Below, piece by piece: positions 52,465 through 64,000 of a DNA stretch of 64,000 nt (the first letter of the stretch is position 1; each line of letters begins with the position of its first letter). This stretch comes from Sinomonas mesophila. GTDB lineage: Bacteria > Actinomycetota > Actinomycetes > Actinomycetales > Micrococcaceae. The stretch covers positions 154,511 through 218,510 of the forward strand of contig NZ_MTIC01000013.1 of NCBI RefSeq assembly GCF_001999765.1, written 5' to 3'. A program made the translations under genes and the position numbers. The notes beneath the pieces were generated by a model. The model worked only from the letters and a program-made list of their open reading frames with translations. It searched no databases and was not told where the DNA came from.

Positions 52465-52500
52465 TTCGCCGCCGGCTCCTCACAGGGAGCCGGCGGCGAA
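52465..52500 (+). promoter_or_regulatory. Intra-operon hairpin between rpsG and fusA
   Basis: A perfect 15-bp stem (TTCGCCGCCGGCTCC and complement) with a 6-nt loop, 8 bp beyond rpsG and 33 bp before fusA, with no T tract. It may be an attenuator or an mRNA processing site that adjusts the ratio of EF-G to S7/S12. Confidence 0.65.
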
Positions 52501-52533
52501 TGTGCAGCCAACTAGGGACAAACAGGAGACACC

Positions 52534-54648
52534 GTGGCACTCGACGTGCTTACCGACCTCAGCAAGGTCCGCAACATCGGCATCATGGCGCACATCGATG
52601 CCGGCAAGACCACCACGACCGAGCGCATCCTCTTCTACACGGGCGTGAACCACAAGATCGGCGAGACGCACGACGGCGCCTCGACGACCGACTGGATGGA
52701 GCAGGAGAAGGAGCGCGGCATCACCATCACGTCCGCGGCCGTGACCTGCTTCTGGAACAAGAACCAGATCAACATCATCGACACCCCCGGCCACGTGGAC
52801 TTCACGGTCGAGGTCGAGCGCTCCCTGCGCGTGCTCGACGGCGCCGTTGCCGTCTTCGACGGCAAGGAGGGCGTCGAGCCGCAGTCCGAGACGGTCTGGC
52901 GCCAGGCGGACAAGTACAACGTCCCGCGCATCTGCTTCGTCAACAAGATGGACAAGCTCGGCGCCGACTTCTACTTCACGGTCGACACGATCGTGAAGCG
53001 CCTCGGTGCCAAGCCGCTCGTCATGCAGCTGCCGATCGGTGCCGAGAACGACTTCGTCGGCGTCATCGACCTGCTCTCCATGAAGGCCTTCGTGTGGCCG
53101 GGCGACGCCAAGGGCGACGTGACCATGGGTGCTGCCTACGAGACCCAGGAGATCCCCGCCGACCTTCGCGAGAAGGCCGAGGAGTACCGCCACCAGCTCG
53201 TCGAGGCCGCCGCAGAGGCGTCCGAGGAGCTCATGGAGAAGTACCTCGAGGGCGAAGAGCTGACCATCGACGAGCTCAAGGCGGGCATCCGCAAGCTCAC
53301 GGTCAACTCGGAGATCTACCCGGTCTTCTGCGGCTCTGCGTTCAAGAACCGCGGTGTCCAGCCGATGCTCGACGCGGTCATCGACTTCCTCCCGTCCCCG
53401 CTCGACGTCCCGGCCATGATCGGCCACGACCCGAAGGACGAGGCGGTCGAGATGACCCGCAAGCCGAGCGCCGACGAGCCGTTCTCGGCCCTCGCGTTCA
53501 AGATTGCGGCGCACCCGTTCTTCGGCCAGCTCAACTTCATCCGCGTGTACTCGGGCAAGGCCACCTCCGGCCTGCAGGTCCTGAACTCCACGAAGGGCAA
53601 GAAGGAGCGCCTCGGCAAGCTCTTCCAGATGCACGCCAACAAGGAGAACCCGGTCGACGAGGTCTCGGCGGGCCACATCTACGCCGTGATCGGTCTCAAG
53701 GACACCACGACGGGTGACACGCTCTGCGACACGAACAGCCCGATCGTGCTCGAGTCGATGACCTTCCCGGAGCCCGTGATCTTCGTTGCCATCGAGCCGA
53801 AGACCAAGGGCGACCAGGAGAAGCTCTCCACCGCCATCCAGAAGCTCTCCGCCGAGGACCCGACGTTCACCGTCTCCCTCAACGAGGAGACCGGCCAGAC
53901 CGAGATCGGCGGCATGGGCGAGCTCCACCTCGACATCCTCGTGGACCGCATGCGCCGCGAGTTCAAGGTCGAGGCCAACGTCGGCAAGCCGCAGGTCGCC
54001 TACCGCGAGACCATCAAGAAGAAGGTCGAGAAGGTCGACTACACGCACAAGAAGCAGACTGGCGGTTCCGGCCAGTTCGCGAAGGTGCAGGTGAGCTTCG
54101 AGCCGCTCGACACCGCCGAGGGCACGTTCTACGAGTTCGAGAACGCCGTCACCGGTGGCCGCGTCCCGCGCGAGTACATCCCGAGCGTGGACGCCGGCAT
54201 CCAGGACGCCATGCAGTTCGGCATCCTGGCCGGCTACCCGATGGTGGGCGTCAAGGCGACCCTCATCGACGGTGCCTACCACGACGTCGACTCCTCGGAG
54301 ATGGCGTTCAAGATTGCCGGTTCGCAGGTCTTCAAGGAGGGCGCACGCCGCGCCAACCCGGTGATCCTCGAGCCGCTCATGGCCGTCGAGGTCCGCACGC
54401 CCGAGGAGTACATGGGCGATGTGATCGGCGACCTCAACAGCCGCCGTGGCCAGATCCAGGCCATGGAGGACGCTGTCGGCGTCAAGGTCGTGCGTGCCCT
54501 CGTGCCGCTGTCCGAGATGTTCGGCTACATTGGCGACCTTCGCTCCAAGACCCAGGGCCGTGCTGTCTACTCGATGCAGTTCGACAGCTACTCCGAGGTT
54601 CCGAAGGCCGTGGCCGACGAGATCATCCAGAAGTCGCGCGGCGAGTAG
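52534..54648 (+). CDS. fusA: Elongation factor G
   Basis: A 704-residue translocation GTPase, starting with GTG. G1 is [13 protein letters not shown] (about 18-30), the switch II region is DTPGHVDFT, and G4 is NKMD. Domain IV begins around [24 protein letters not shown], in parts. Third gene of the rpsL-rpsG-fusA unit; tuf follows with its own promoter. Confidence 0.98.
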   Translation: MALDVLTDLSKVRNIGIMAHIDAGKTTTTERILFYTGVNHKIGETHDGASTTDWMEQEKERGITITSAAVTCFWNKNQINIIDTPGHVDFTVEVERSLRVLDGAVAVFDGKEGVEPQSETVWRQADKYNVPRICFVNKMDKLGADFYFTVDTIVKRLGAKPLVMQLPIGAENDFVGVIDLLSMKAFVWPGDAKGDVTMGAAYETQEIPADLREKAEEYRHQLVEAAAEASEELMEKYLEGEELTIDELKAGIRKLTVNSEIYPVFCGSAFKNRGVQPMLDAVIDFLPSPLDVPAMIGHDPKDEAVEMTRKPSADEPFSALAFKIAAHPFFGQLNFIRVYSGKATSGLQVLNSTKGKKERLGKLFQMHANKENPVDEVSAGHIYAVIGLKDTTTGDTLCDTNSPIVLESMTFPEPVIFVAIEPKTKGDQEKLSTAIQKLSAEDPTFTVSLNEETGQTEIGGMGELHLDILVDRMRREFKVEANVGKPQVAYRETIKKKVEKVDYTHKKQTGGSGQFAKVQVSFEPLDTAEGTFYEFENAVTGGRVPREYIPSVDAGIQDAMQFGILAGYPMVGVKATLIDGAYHDVDSSEMAFKIAGSQVFKEGARRANPVILEPLMAVEVRTPEEYMGDVIGDLNSRRGQIQAMEDAVGVKVVRALVPLSEMFGYIGDLRSKTQGRAVYSMQFDSYSEVPKAVADEIIQKSRGE

Positions 54649-54663
54649 TTCTGGACCGCGGCC

Positions 54664-54725
54664 CGCCGCCGTCGTCCGTGCCGTTGCGCAGCTCTGAAGC
54701 GCAATGCACGGCACGACGGCGGTGG
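54664..54725. repeat. REP-like hairpin 5 after fusA
   Basis: CCGCCGCCGTCGTCC with following bases pairs, with two small bulges, with the complementary stretch that ends at about 54725, around GCTCTGAA. It shares the CCGCCGTCGT core and probably terminates the str operon ahead of the tuf promoter. Confidence 0.75.
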
Positions 54726-54761
54726 GTCGCCCTGAAGCGCAGGAGCCATCTCCCGCGTGAT

Positions 54762-54790
54762 TTCACGAAAAAACACAGCCCCAGTAGACT
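54762..54790 (+). promoter_or_regulatory. Promoter of tuf
   Basis: TTCACG at 54762-54767, a 17-bp spacer that is A-rich at its start, and TAGACT at 54785-54790, about 60 bp before tuf. It lies beyond hairpin 5, so tuf can be expressed apart from fusA. Confidence 0.6.
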
Positions 54791-54857
54791 TGCTGGAGTT
54801 TCGGCCGCGACAAGCGCGGCCGGAAGCAGTCTTCTGAATACGTTCTAGGAGGAACAC

Positions 54858-56048
<1,191 letters not shown>

Positions 56049-56080
56049 TCCTCACGGATTGCTGCCCACGGGCTGATCTG

Positions 56081-56116
56081 AGAAGACCCCGTCGCGCTAT
56101 CGCGGCGGGGTCTTCT
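56081..56116. terminator. Terminator of tuf
   Basis: A 16-bp stem (AGAAGACCCCGTCGCG, one G-T pair) with a CTAT loop, 32 bp beyond tuf and 32 bp before the stop of the convergent GH1 gene; it can serve both. Confidence 0.88.
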
Positions 56117-56148
56117 CGCGCCCGGCGGGGTTCATGCCCGAAAGCGGG

Positions 56149-57696
56149 CTACGCCTGCTCGAGGCGCCGGCGGCCCTGGGCGAGGCGCCGGAGCCAGTAG
56201 TAGGAGGCCTTCGGGGTGCGCTCCTGGCTGTCGAAGTCCACGTGGATGAGGCCGAAGCGCTGCGTGTAGCCCGCGGCCCACTCGAAGTTGTCCATGAGCG
56301 TCCACACGTACCAACCGCGCAGGTCGACCCCCTGGGCCGGCCCCCCTGGCCCGCACGAGGTGAGCGCCGCCTCGAGGTGACCGGCGAGATAGTCGATCCG
56401 CTCGTCGTCGTACACGAGGCCGTCCGCCTGCTCGGGCTCCGGGAAGCTCGCCCCGCTCTCGGTGATGTAGACGGGCGGGAGGGCGGCGCCGTAGCGCTGT
56501 TTGAGCTCGCGGAGCACGACGCCGCAGTACGCGGGGGAGATGGGCCAGCCGAATCCCGTGCTCGCATGCTCGGGGAAGTCCGCGAGGTGGAACGGGACGG
56601 CCTTCATGGCCTTGGTCTCGACGACGCCGTCCGGCGTCGGGCCCGGACCAGAGCGGATCCGCGCGGGGTAGTAGTAGTTGACCCCGTAGAAGTCGAGGGG
56701 CTGGTGGATGGTCGCGAGGTCCTCGGGCTTGGGGTCGCGCAGCGCGTGGAAGAACTTGCGCGCGAGCAGCGGCGGCTTCGGGTAGCGGCCCAGGAGCACG
56801 GGGTCGGCGTAGAGCCGGTTGATCATGAGGTCGACGACCCGCGCATGGATCCAGTCGAGGAGGTTCATGCCCGCCGGGTGCACGGGGGCGTGCATGTTCG
56901 TGATCCCGACGGCGCCCCGCGCACCGGATGCGCGCAGCGCCTGGACCGCGAGTCCGTGCGCGAGGAGCTGGTGGTGCACGGCCGGCATCGAGTCGAAGAG
57001 CAGCTGCTTGCCCGGCGCGTGGATGCCCACGGCGTACCCGTTGAGCGTGACCGAGACCGGCTCGTTGAGCGTGATCCAGCGGTCCACCCGGTCGCCGAAC
57101 CGCCGCCCCGCCTCTGCCGCGTACTCACCGCAGCGCTCGGCCGTCTCGCGGGCCAGCCACCCGCCGTCGAGCTCGAGGGGGAGCGGGGTGTCCCAGTGGT
57201 ACAGCGTGGCCATGGGGGAGAGGCCGAGCTCGAGCATGCGGTCGATCAGCCGGTCGTAGAAGTCCCAGCCCTTCTCGTTCCACGCACCGCGCCCGTCCGG
57301 CTGGACGCGCGGCCAGGCGATGGAGAAGCGGTAGGAGTCGACGCCGAGCTCCGCCGCGAGCCGGAGGTCCTCGTCGTTGCGGTGGTAGTGGTCACACGCG
57401 ACGGCGGCCGTGTGGCCCAGCGCGATGGCCCCGGGCCGCTCCGTGAAGCGGTCCCAGCCGCTCGGGCCGCGCCCGTCCTCGGCCAGGGCGCCCTCGATCT
57501 GGAACGCGGCGGTCGCGACGCCGAGGACGAAGTCGGGGGGGATCCGTGCGGCAAGGCGGTCGACGGCGGAGGGCGCCCGGGCGGGCTCCTCGCCTGGCGC
57601 TCGGGGTTCTGTGGGCTCCGCGGGCGTCACCGGCGGCGCGGCGAGGCTGAGCGGCGGCGGTGCCTCGTCGCCGTCGTGCGGATCCGCAGTGGGCAT
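56149..57696 (-). CDS. Family GH1 beta-glucosidase
   Basis: About 515 residues. The GH1 barrel begins near residue 55 (FVLGVATAAFQIEGALAEDGRG, in parts) after a Pro/Ala-rich extension. The acid/base is E212 in TLNEP and the nucleophile E413 in YITESGAS (TESG rather than the commoner TENG). YRFSIAWPRVQPDG and LYHWDTPLPLE are typical, and the C-terminus ends with ERTPKASYYW. It hydrolyses beta-glucosides, probably of plant origin. ATG at 57696 is preferred; the earlier ATG at 57753 adds 19 residues. It lies alone between tuf and the S10 operon, an insertion in an otherwise ribosomal neighbourhood. Confidence 0.92.
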   Translation of the reverse strand: MPTADPHDGDEAPPPLSLAAPPVTPAEPTEPRAPGEEPARAPSAVDRLAARIPPDFVLGVATAAFQIEGALAEDGRGPSGWDRFTERPGAIALGHTAAVACDHYHRNDEDLRLAAELGVDSYRFSIAWPRVQPDGRGAWNEKGWDFYDRLIDRMLELGLSPMATLYHWDTPLPLELDGGWLARETAERCGEYAAEAGRRFGDRVDRWITLNEPVSVTLNGYAVGIHAPGKQLLFDSMPAVHHQLLAHGLAVQALRASGARGAVGITNMHAPVHPAGMNLLDWIHARVVDLMINRLYADPVLLGRYPKPPLLARKFFHALRDPKPEDLATIHQPLDFYGVNYYYPARIRSGPGPTPDGVVETKAMKAVPFHLADFPEHASTGFGWPISPAYCGVVLRELKQRYGAALPPVYITESGASFPEPEQADGLVYDDERIDYLAGHLEAALTSCGPGGPAQGVDLRGWYVWTLMDNFEWAAGYTQRFGLIHVDFDSQERTPKASYYWLRRLAQGRRRLEQA

Positions 57697-57753
57697 GGGA
57701 CCATGATCCTCACGCCGCGCCGGGAGGGCAATGGTGGGAGGACGGGGGTCCAT

Positions 57754-58095
57754 CAGGGGCCGCCGGGCTCCGATTGGCGATCCCGGAGGATCTCTGGCAC
57801 ACTAGATGAGTTGTTCAAGCGCTCTTTCGTGTCCCGATCCGGATAATGCCGGGTGCAGGGTCCAGGCTGGAGCCCAAATACGACCCACTTCCGCAGGATG
57901 GCTACGGGTACGTGCGTGCGAAAATCGCGACACGCCCGACCGCGGGGGTCGGACAGGCCGGCTGTTTGAGGAACCCGGGATGCCCGGATTCAGGCAGTGC
58001 GGCCAGTGGTGGTCACTTTCCTTGAATGCCTCGGCAGCCACGTGAGCTGAAACAGAACAGTGCAGTGCTAGACAGACGAAAGCGAGTCAGGCGAT
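57754..58095. other. Gap between the GH1 gene and rpsJ
   Basis: A 342-bp divergent gap that should hold the promoters of both the GH1 gene and the S10 operon. GGATAAT at 57841-57847 is a good -10 but lacks a -35 at the right distance. Short hairpins are present (CCGACC/GGTCGG near 57938 and AGTG/CACT near 58005). No gene is seen. Confidence 0.5.
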
Positions 58096-58404
58096 ATGGC
58101 GGGACAGAAGATCCGCATCCGGCTGAAGTCGTATGACCACGAGGTCATCGACACTTCGGCTCGGAAGATCGTTGAGACGGTCACGCGCGCAGGCGCAACG
58201 GTGGTGGGCCCCGTCCCGCTGCCGACGGAGAAGAACGTGTACTGCGTCATCCGCTCTCCGCACAAGTACAAGGACAGCCGCGAGCACTTTGAGATGCGCA
58301 CGCACAAGCGGCTGATCGACATCATCGACCCGACGCCCAAGGCCGTCGACTCGCTCATGCGTCTCGACCTGCCGGCGGACGTCAACATCGAAATCAAGCT
58401 CTAG
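58096..58404 (+). CDS. rpsJ: 30S ribosomal protein S10
   Basis: A 102-residue S10 starting [19 protein letters not shown]; contains [19 protein letters not shown] and ends VNIEIKL. First gene of the S10 operon, and also a transcription antitermination partner (NusE) of NusB. rplC follows after 20 bp with AGGGAGG in the gap. Confidence 0.98.
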   Translation: MAGQKIRIRLKSYDHEVIDTSARKIVETVTRAGATVVGPVPLPTEKNVYCVIRSPHKYKDSREHFEMRTHKRLIDIIDPTPKAVDSLMRLDLPADVNIEIKL

Positions 58405-58424
58405 AGGGAGGTGCTGAGAGAACT

Positions 58425-59075
58425 ATGACCACGACCCGCAACGTGAAGGGCCTGCTGGGCACGAAGCTCGGCATGACCCAGGTCTGGGACGAGAACAACA
58501 AGCTCATCCCCGTCACTGTCGTTAAGGCTGACTCCAACGTCATCACGCAGCTGCGCAACGCCGAGACCGACGGCTACACCGCGGTCCAGATCGGCTACGG
58601 CCAGATCGACCCCCGCAAGGTCAACAAGCCGCTCACCGGCCACTTCGAGAAGGCCGGCGTGACCCCCCGCCGCCACCTCGTCGAGGTGCGCACCGGCGAC
58701 GCCGAGTCCTACGAGCTGGGCCAGGAGCTCTCCGTTGAGCTCTTCGAGGCCGGCCAGAAGATCGACGTCGTTGGCACCACCAAGGGCAAGGGCTTCGCCG
58801 GTGTCATGAAGCGCCACGGCTTCTCCGGCGTCGGCGCCTCGCACGGTGCCCACAAGAACCACCGCAAGCCCGGCTCCATCGGTGCTTGCGCCACCCCGGG
58901 CCGCGTCTTCAAGGGTCTGCGCATGGCCGGCCGCATGGGCAACGTGCGCCACACGACCCTCAACCTCACCGTCCACGCTGTGGATGCCGAGAAGTCGCTG
59001 CTCCTCATCAAGGGCGCCCTTCCGGGTGCCCGCGGCACGGTCGTTCTCGTCCGCACCGCCGTGAAGGGAGCCTGA
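58425..59075 (+). CDS. rplC: 50S ribosomal protein L3
   Basis: A 216-residue L3. N-terminal [15 protein letters not shown], the central loop [20 protein letters not shown] reaching toward the peptidyl-transferase centre, and [13 protein letters not shown] are conserved. One of the primary assembly proteins of the 50S subunit. rplD starts 4 bp later. Confidence 0.97.
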   Translation: MTTTRNVKGLLGTKLGMTQVWDENNKLIPVTVVKADSNVITQLRNAETDGYTAVQIGYGQIDPRKVNKPLTGHFEKAGVTPRRHLVEVRTGDAESYELGQELSVELFEAGQKIDVVGTTKGKGFAGVMKRHGFSGVGASHGAHKNHRKPGSIGACATPGRVFKGLRMAGRMGNVRHTTLNLTVHAVDAEKSLLLIKGALPGARGTVVLVRTAVKGA

Positions 59076-59079
59076 AACC

Positions 59080-59700
59080 ATGGCCAACGCAACCGTCAAG
59101 GTCGATCTCCCCGCTGAGATCTTCGACGTCCAGACGAACGTCCCGCTGCTGCACCAGGTCGTCGTCGCCCAGCTCGCCGCCGCGCGCCAGGGCACGCACT
59201 CGACCAAGTCCCGCGGTGAGGTCGCCGGTGCCGGGCGCAAGCCGTTCAAGCAGAAGGGCACCGGCCGCGCCCGCCAGGGTTCCGTCCGCGCCCCGCACAT
59301 GACCGGCGGCGGCGTCGTGCACGGCCCGACCCCGCGCGACTACAGCCAGCGCACCCCCAAGAAGATGAAGGCCGCCGCCCTCCGCGGTGCCCTGTCGGAC
59401 CGCGCCCGCAACGGCCGCATCCACGTCGTGGAGTCCCTGGTCTCCGGCGAGAAGCCGAACACCAAGGCCGCCCTCGGCGTCCTGCGCTCCGTGTCCGAGC
59501 GCAAGAACGTGCTTGTCGTGCTCGATCGCGCTGACGAGCTCGGCGCCCTGTCCGTGCGCAACCTCACCGAGGTGCACGCACTGTACGCGGACCAGCTCAA
59601 CACGTATGACGTGCTCGTCTCCGACGACGTGGTCTTCACCAAGGCCGCCTTCGACGCGTTCGTTGCGGCGAAGTCCCAGAACGAGGAGGGCTCCAAGTGA
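59080..59700 (+). CDS. rplD: 50S ribosomal protein L4
   Basis: A 206-residue L4. The extended loop near residues 45-95 ([20 protein letters not shown], here with [16 protein letters not shown]) lines the exit tunnel. The C-terminal domain contains [11 protein letters not shown]. It overlaps the rplW start by 4 bp (GTGA). Confidence 0.97.
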   Translation: MANATVKVDLPAEIFDVQTNVPLLHQVVVAQLAAARQGTHSTKSRGEVAGAGRKPFKQKGTGRARQGSVRAPHMTGGGVVHGPTPRDYSQRTPKKMKAAALRGALSDRARNGRIHVVESLVSGEKPNTKAALGVLRSVSERKNVLVVLDRADELGALSVRNLTEVHALYADQLNTYDVLVSDDVVFTKAAFDAFVAAKSQNEEGSK

Positions 59701-60002
59701 GCGCAGCCACCTACAAGGACCCGCGCGACGTCATCCTTGCGCCGGTCGTCTCCGAGAAGAGCTACAGCCTGATCGACGAGGGCAAGTACACGTTCCTCGT
59801 GGACCCGCGCTCGAACAAGACCGAGATCAAGCTCGCGATCGAGAAGATCTTCTCGGTCAAGGTCGACTCGATCAACACTCTCAACCGTGCCGGCAAGCGC
59901 AAGCGCACCAAGTTCGGATGGGGTCAGCGCAAGAGCACCAAGCGTGCGATTGTCACCCTCAAGGACGGCACGATCGACATCTTCGGCGGTCCGCTCGCCT
60001 GA
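59697..60002 (+). CDS. rplW: 50S ribosomal protein L23
   Basis: A 101-residue L23, GTG start overlapping rplD. It has [18 protein letters not shown] and the beta-hairpin with [19 protein letters not shown]. It docks trigger factor and SRP at the tunnel exit. Confidence 0.96.
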   Translation: MSAATYKDPRDVILAPVVSEKSYSLIDEGKYTFLVDPRSNKTEIKLAIEKIFSVKVDSINTLNRAGKRKRTKFGWGQRKSTKRAIVTLKDGTIDIFGGPLA

Positions 60003-60032
60003 GCGGAGACCACTTTAACGAGGAACAGGTAA

Positions 60033-60872
<840 letters not shown>

Positions 60873-60884
60873 GAGCCTGGACAC

Positions 60885-61166
60885 ATGCCACGCAGCCTGA
60901 AGAAGGGTCCTTTCGTTGACCAGCACCTCTTCGTGAAGGTCGTCAAGGAAAACGAGAAGGGCACCAAGAACGTCATCAAGACCTGGTCCCGCCGCTCGAT
61001 GATCATCCCCGACATGCTCGGGCACACGATCGCCGTGCACGACGGACGCAAGCACGTCCCGGTCTTCGTCACCGAGTCGATGGTCGGGCACAAGCTCGGC
61101 GAATTCGCCCCGACGCGGACTTTCCGCGGCCACGTGAAGGACGACAAGAAGGGCAAGCGCCGCTGA
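60885..61166 (+). CDS. rpsS: 30S ribosomal protein S19
   Basis: A 93-residue S19 beginning [19 protein letters not shown]; contains [21 protein letters not shown] and [10 protein letters not shown]. Binds the 16S head with S13. rplV follows after 56 bp, the longest gap in this part of the operon. Confidence 0.97.
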   Translation: MPRSLKKGPFVDQHLFVKVVKENEKGTKNVIKTWSRRSMIIPDMLGHTIAVHDGRKHVPVFVTESMVGHKLGEFAPTRTFRGHVKDDKKGKRR

Positions 61167-61222
61167 CCCCTGCCGCAAGGCAGGCCCAGCAGCGCTGAGC
61201 TCTGAGAAAGAGAAGGAAAGCA

Positions 61223-61588
61223 ATGGAAGCCAAGGCAATTGCGCGCCACATCCGCGTAACGCCGATGAAGGCCCGGCGCGTCGTCAACCTTGTTCGTGGC
61301 AAGCAGGCGAATGAGGCTCTGGCGATCCTGAAGTTCGCCCAGCAGGCAGCTTCGGAGCCGGTGTACAAGGTGCTCGCGTCCGCAGTGGCCAACGCCCGCG
61401 TTCTGGCCGACCGCGACGGTCTGCCGTTCGACGAGAGCGACCTCTACATCAGCGAGGCGTTCGTCGACGAGGGGCCGACCATGAAGCGGTTCCAGCCGCG
61501 TGCCCAGGGCCGCGCGTACCGCATCAACAAGCGCACCAGCCACATCACCGTGGTCGTCGCGACGCCCGAGAACGAGGAGGCCCGGTAA
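61223..61588 (+). CDS. rplV: 50S ribosomal protein L22
   Basis: A 121-residue L22. It starts [20 protein letters not shown] and carries the extended beta-hairpin ([20 protein letters not shown]) that reaches the exit tunnel near the macrolide site. rpsC begins at the next base. Confidence 0.96.
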   Translation: MEAKAIARHIRVTPMKARRVVNLVRGKQANEALAILKFAQQAASEPVYKVLASAVANARVLADRDGLPFDESDLYISEAFVDEGPTMKRFQPRAQGRAYRINKRTSHITVVVATPENEEAR

Positions 61589-62428
61589 ATGGGACAGAAG
61601 GTCAACCCGCACGGGTTCCGACTCGGCATCACCACGGACCACGTCTCGCACTGGTTCGCCGACAGCAACAAGCCCGGCCAGCGCTACAAGGACTTCGTCC
61701 GTGAGGACGTCAAGATCCGCCAGCTCATGACCACGGGCATGGAGCGCGCCGGCATCGCCAAGGTCGAGATCGAGCGCACCCGCGACCGCGTCCGCGTGGA
61801 CATCCACACGGCCCGTCCGGGCATCGTGATCGGCCGCCGCGGCGCCGAGGCCGACCGCATCCGCGGCGAGCTCGAGAAGCTCACCGGTAAGCAGGTCCAG
61901 CTGAACATCCTCGAGGTCAAGAACCCCGAGGTCGAGGCGCAGCTCGTGGCCCAGGGCATCGCGGAGCAGCTCTCGAGCCGCGTCGCGTTCCGCCGCGCCA
62001 TGAAGAAGGCCATGCAGTCGGCGCAGCGCGCCGGGGCCAAGGGCATCCGCGTGGCCTGCTCGGGCCGTCTCGGCGGCGCCGAGATGTCCCGCTCGGAGTT
62101 CTACCGCGAGGGCCGCGTGCCGCTGCACACGCTCCGCGCGAACATCGACTACGGCTTCTACGAGGCCAAGACCACCTTCGGCCGCATCGGCGTGAAGGTC
62201 TGGATCTACAAGGGCGATGTGACCTCCAAGGAGCTGGCGGCCCAGGCCGCCGCCGCTCCGTCTCGCGGCCGCGGCGACCGGGGCGACCGTCCTGGCCGCC
62301 CCGGTGGCGAGCGCCGCCGTCGTCCGTCTGGCGACCGCCAGCAGCAGGCTCCGGCCGAGGCTGCTGCGCCTGCTGCCTCGGCAGCAGAAGGAGTAGCTGC
62401 TCCGGCAGCAGAAGGAGGAGAGGCTTAA
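61589..62428 (+). CDS. rpsC: 30S ribosomal protein S3
   Basis: A 279-residue S3. [13 protein letters not shown] at the start, the KH-domain GXXG-type [14 protein letters not shown], and [22 protein letters not shown] are conserved. The last 65 residues or so are a basic, then Ala/Pro-rich low-complexity tail ([19 protein letters not shown] and repeats of AAAPAAS), longer than in E. coli but usual in actinobacteria. Confidence 0.97.
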   Translation: MGQKVNPHGFRLGITTDHVSHWFADSNKPGQRYKDFVREDVKIRQLMTTGMERAGIAKVEIERTRDRVRVDIHTARPGIVIGRRGAEADRIRGELEKLTGKQVQLNILEVKNPEVEAQLVAQGIAEQLSSRVAFRRAMKKAMQSAQRAGAKGIRVACSGRLGGAEMSRSEFYREGRVPLHTLRANIDYGFYEAKTTFGRIGVKVWIYKGDVTSKELAAQAAAAPSRGRGDRGDRPGRPGGERRRRPSGDRQQQAPAEAAAPAASAAEGVAAPAAEGGEA

Positions 62429-62845
62429 ATGCTTATCCCGCGTCGTGTGAAGCACCGCAAGCAGCACCACCCGGGTCGTTCCGGCGCTGCGACCGGTGGC
62501 ACCAAGGTCACCTTCGGCGAGTTCGGCATCCAGGCCCTCTCCCCGGCGTACGTGACCAACCGCCAGATCGAGTCCGCTCGTATCGCCATGACCCGCCACA
62601 TCAAGCGTGGCGGCAAGGTCTGGATCAACATCTACCCGGACCGTCCGCTGACCAAGAAGCCTGCCGAGACCCGCATGGGTTCCGGTAAGGGTTCGCCGGA
62701 GTGGTGGGTCGCCAACGTCAAGCCGGGCCGTGTGCTCTTCGAGCTCTCCGGTGTGAACGAAGAGGTGGCGCGCGAGGCTCTTCGCCTTGCCATCCACAAG
62801 CTCCCGTTGAAGGCGCGCATCGTGCGCCGCGAAGGTGGTGAATGA
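62429..62845 (+). CDS. rplP: 50S ribosomal protein L16
   Basis: A 138-residue L16. It contains [26 protein letters not shown] and [15 protein letters not shown]. Contacts the A-site tRNA elbow. Its stop overlaps the possible ATG of rpmC at 62842. Confidence 0.97.
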   Translation: MLIPRRVKHRKQHHPGRSGAATGGTKVTFGEFGIQALSPAYVTNRQIESARIAMTRHIKRGGKVWINIYPDRPLTKKPAETRMGSGKGSPEWWVANVKPGRVLFELSGVNEEVAREALRLAIHKLPLKARIVRREGGE

Positions 62846-62847
62846 GA

Positions 62848-63159
62848 ATGGCAGTCGGTTCGAAGGATCTGACGGCTGAGAAGCTCGACCAGCTGGACAA
62901 CGAGCGCCTGTTCGAGGAGCTGAAGAAGGCCAAGGAAGAGCTGTTCAACCTGCGCTTCCAGTCGGCCACCGGCCAGCTCGAGAGCCACGGCCGCCTGCGC
63001 GCCGTGAAGAAGGACATCGCGCGCATCTACACGATCCTGCGCGAGCGCGAGCTCGGCATCCGCGCGGAGGCTGTGCCCGCCGTCGTGGACGCCAAGGACG
63101 AGAAGAAGGCGTCCAAGAAGGCTGAGGCGGCCGAATCCGCTGAGGAGGACGCCAAGTGA
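62848..63159 (+). CDS. rpmC: 50S ribosomal protein L29
   Basis: L29 of about 103 residues: the two-helix core [20 protein letters not shown] and [20 protein letters not shown], in parts, is followed by a Lys/Glu/Ala-rich tail of about 35 residues that is absent from most bacteria. The ATG at 62848 is chosen because the ribosome-binding site GAAGGTGG ends 9 bp before it; the ATG at 62842, 3 bp from that site and overlapping rplP, is the alternative. rpsQ overlaps its stop. Confidence 0.93.
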   Translation: MAVGSKDLTAEKLDQLDNERLFEELKKAKEELFNLRFQSATGQLESHGRLRAVKKDIARIYTILRERELGIRAEAVPAVVDAKDEKKASKKAEAAESAEEDAK

Positions 63160-63458
63160 GCGAGAACCAGGAGAACACCGTGGCAGAGAACGCTGCGCCT
63201 GCCCACGACCGTGGTTACCGGAAGACGGCCCGCGGCTACGTCGTGTCCGACAAGATGGACAAGACGATCGTCGTCGAGGTCGAGGACCGCGTGAAGCACT
63301 CGCTCTACGGCAAGGTCATCCGCCGCACCGAGAAGCGCAAGGCCCACGATGAGAACAACACCGCCGGCATCGGCGACCTCGTTCTCATCGCGGAGACCCG
63401 TCCGCTGTCCGCCACCAAGCGGTGGCGCCTCGTCGAGATCCTCGAGAAGGCGAAGTAG
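63156..63458 (+). CDS. rpsQ: 30S ribosomal protein S17
   Basis: A 100-residue S17, GTG start overlapping rpmC by 4 bp. The core has [20 protein letters not shown] and [19 protein letters not shown]; a 20-residue polar N-terminal extension is present. It is followed by a terminator, so the operon ends here instead of running into rplN. Confidence 0.96.
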   Translation: MSENQENTVAENAAPAHDRGYRKTARGYVVSDKMDKTIVVEVEDRVKHSLYGKVIRRTEKRKAHDENNTAGIGDLVLIAETRPLSATKRWRLVEILEKAK

Positions 63459-63492
63459 TCACTGCTCGCCTCGCGGATCCCGCGGATTCGCA

Positions 63493-63525
63493 GAAGGCCC
63501 GTCCCCTCGCAGGGGGCGGGCCTTC
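63493..63525 (+). terminator. Terminator of the S10 operon after rpsQ
   Basis: A 15-bp stem (GAAGGCCCGTCCCCT, one wobble pair) with a CGC loop, 35 bp beyond rpsQ. Confidence 0.85.
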
Positions 63526-63538
63526 CGCCGTCTGACGT

Positions 63539-63613
63539 TTCGGGTACGTATCTCGACGGCGATTCGCCGCTTCGGGTACATATCTCGACGGCGATTCGCC
63601 GTTTCGGGTGCAC
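63539..63613 (+). repeat. 32-bp tandem repeat
   Basis: Copies at 63539-63570 and 63571-63602 differ at only two positions; a third copy breaks off after about 10 bases. Each contains TATCTCGACGGCGATTCGCC, which includes a TCTCGRCG element related to the 21-bp repeat core. Confidence 0.85.
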
Positions 63614-63632
63614 GGCTCCGGTCACTGCGCCG

Positions 63633-63684
63633 GCGCACGACGGCGGGTGCTCGCCCGCGCGGGCCGGGCACCGCCGTCGTGCGC
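63633..63684. repeat. REP-like hairpin 6
   Basis: GCGCACGACGGCGGGTGC at 63633-63650 pairs with 63668-63684 (one base shorter) around a GC-rich interior with a further CCCG/CGGG pair. It has the CCGCCGTCGT core. Confidence 0.8.
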
Positions 63685-63721
63685 GGGGCCGCGGACGATG
63701 CGGGGCGAGTCTTGGCCTTTC

Positions 63722-63783
63722 TGCCCCCTGTTTCGGTCTGTGCCCCGTGCCGGAGCGGGGGGCATTGTCCGAAACGGGGGGCA
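63722..63783. repeat. Inverted repeat with TTTCGG/CCGAAA arms
   Basis: TGCCCCCTGTTTCGG at 63722-63736 pairs with 63769-63783 with one mismatch, and an inner GTGCCCCG/CGGGGGGCA pair follows. The remainder of 63784-64000 shows a single GTCGAGATGCCCC element and no gene. Confidence 0.75.
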
Positions 63784-64000
63784 CCCTTCGCGTCTCTCCG
63801 GCCGGGCGGCGCCGGACGCGCGATGGAGGGTTCCCCGCCCAGGCCGGTGACCGGCCGGCGTCGTGCACCCCCGGGCTCCGGATGCCCCGACCGGCGACCA
63901 GGCCGTGCACCCGAGACGGAGGATCGGCGTCGAGATGCCCCATGCGTCAGGCTGTCGTGTGACACGTTGACGGCAGCTTGGCTGGGGCGCTGACCCGGAG

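Overview
The window is high-GC chromosomal DNA of an actinobacterium, most likely a member of the Micrococcaceae (Arthrobacter/Sinomonas-like). The reasons are the mycothiol synthase gene, a GlnR-type orphan regulator beside it, frequent GTG and TTG starts, an actinobacterial NusG with a long acidic N-terminus, and the gene orders tRNA-Trp-secE-nusG-rplK-rplA, rplJ-rplL ... rpoB-rpoC, rpsL-rpsG-fusA-tuf and rpsJ-rplC-rplD-rplW-rplB-rpsS-rplV-rpsC-rplP-rpmC-rpsQ. The species is not determinable from this sequence alone.

Layout. 1-2.2 kb: 3' end of a winged-helix (YcaQ/AlkZ-like) gene and a DUF559/AbiEi-like gene flanked by related short repeats. 2.2-7.05 kb (minus strand): asd, a three-gene cluster around a WXG-like candidate type VII substrate, then thyA-folA with a 32-bp tandem duplication at the folA stop. 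7.06-11.45 kb (minus): ppk1, a NUDIX/SixA fusion and mshD. 11.45-11.84 kb: an intergenic stretch with a promoter, a structured segment and a strong terminator, which I read as a candidate small RNA. 11.84-16.8 kb: gntR, glnR, membrane proteins, a nitrobindin-like protein, ygfZ and an ankyrin protein. 17-24.6 kb: a 2,000-residue membrane-anchored Ig/FN3 repeat protein and an MFS exporter. 24.6-31.1 kb: repeat-rich intergenic DNA, a GNAT-like gene, pfkA, and a divergent PspC-domain envelope-stress module (two PspC proteins plus a small membrane protein facing a PspC-histidine kinase/LuxR regulator pair). 31.2-64 kb: aspC, then core information-processing genes (secE, nusG, ribosomal proteins, rpoBC, EF-G, EF-Tu, S10 operon) with a few metabolic insertions (DNA ligase, YbaK, thiolase, GH1 glycosidase, GNAT, membrane protein).

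The least ordinary content lies between the genes. One family consists of clusters of a degenerate CCCCATYTCGGCG core repeated every 21 bp (near 24.9, 41.0, 41.3 and 51.1-51.3 kb). A second is a REP-like hairpin family with a CCGCCGTCGT core placed downstream of genes (near 31.15, 34.74, 43.15, 50.99, 54.69 and 63.66 kb). Several other large palindromes occur (24.7, 41.1, 63.7 kb). The S10 operon ends at rpsQ with a terminator and at least 475 bp of repeat-filled DNA where rplN would normally follow closely.

Starts given here are often moved inward from the longest reading frame on the basis of ribosome-binding sites, 4-bp overlaps with the preceding gene or family length. All functions rest on recognised motifs and gene order; no database search was run.
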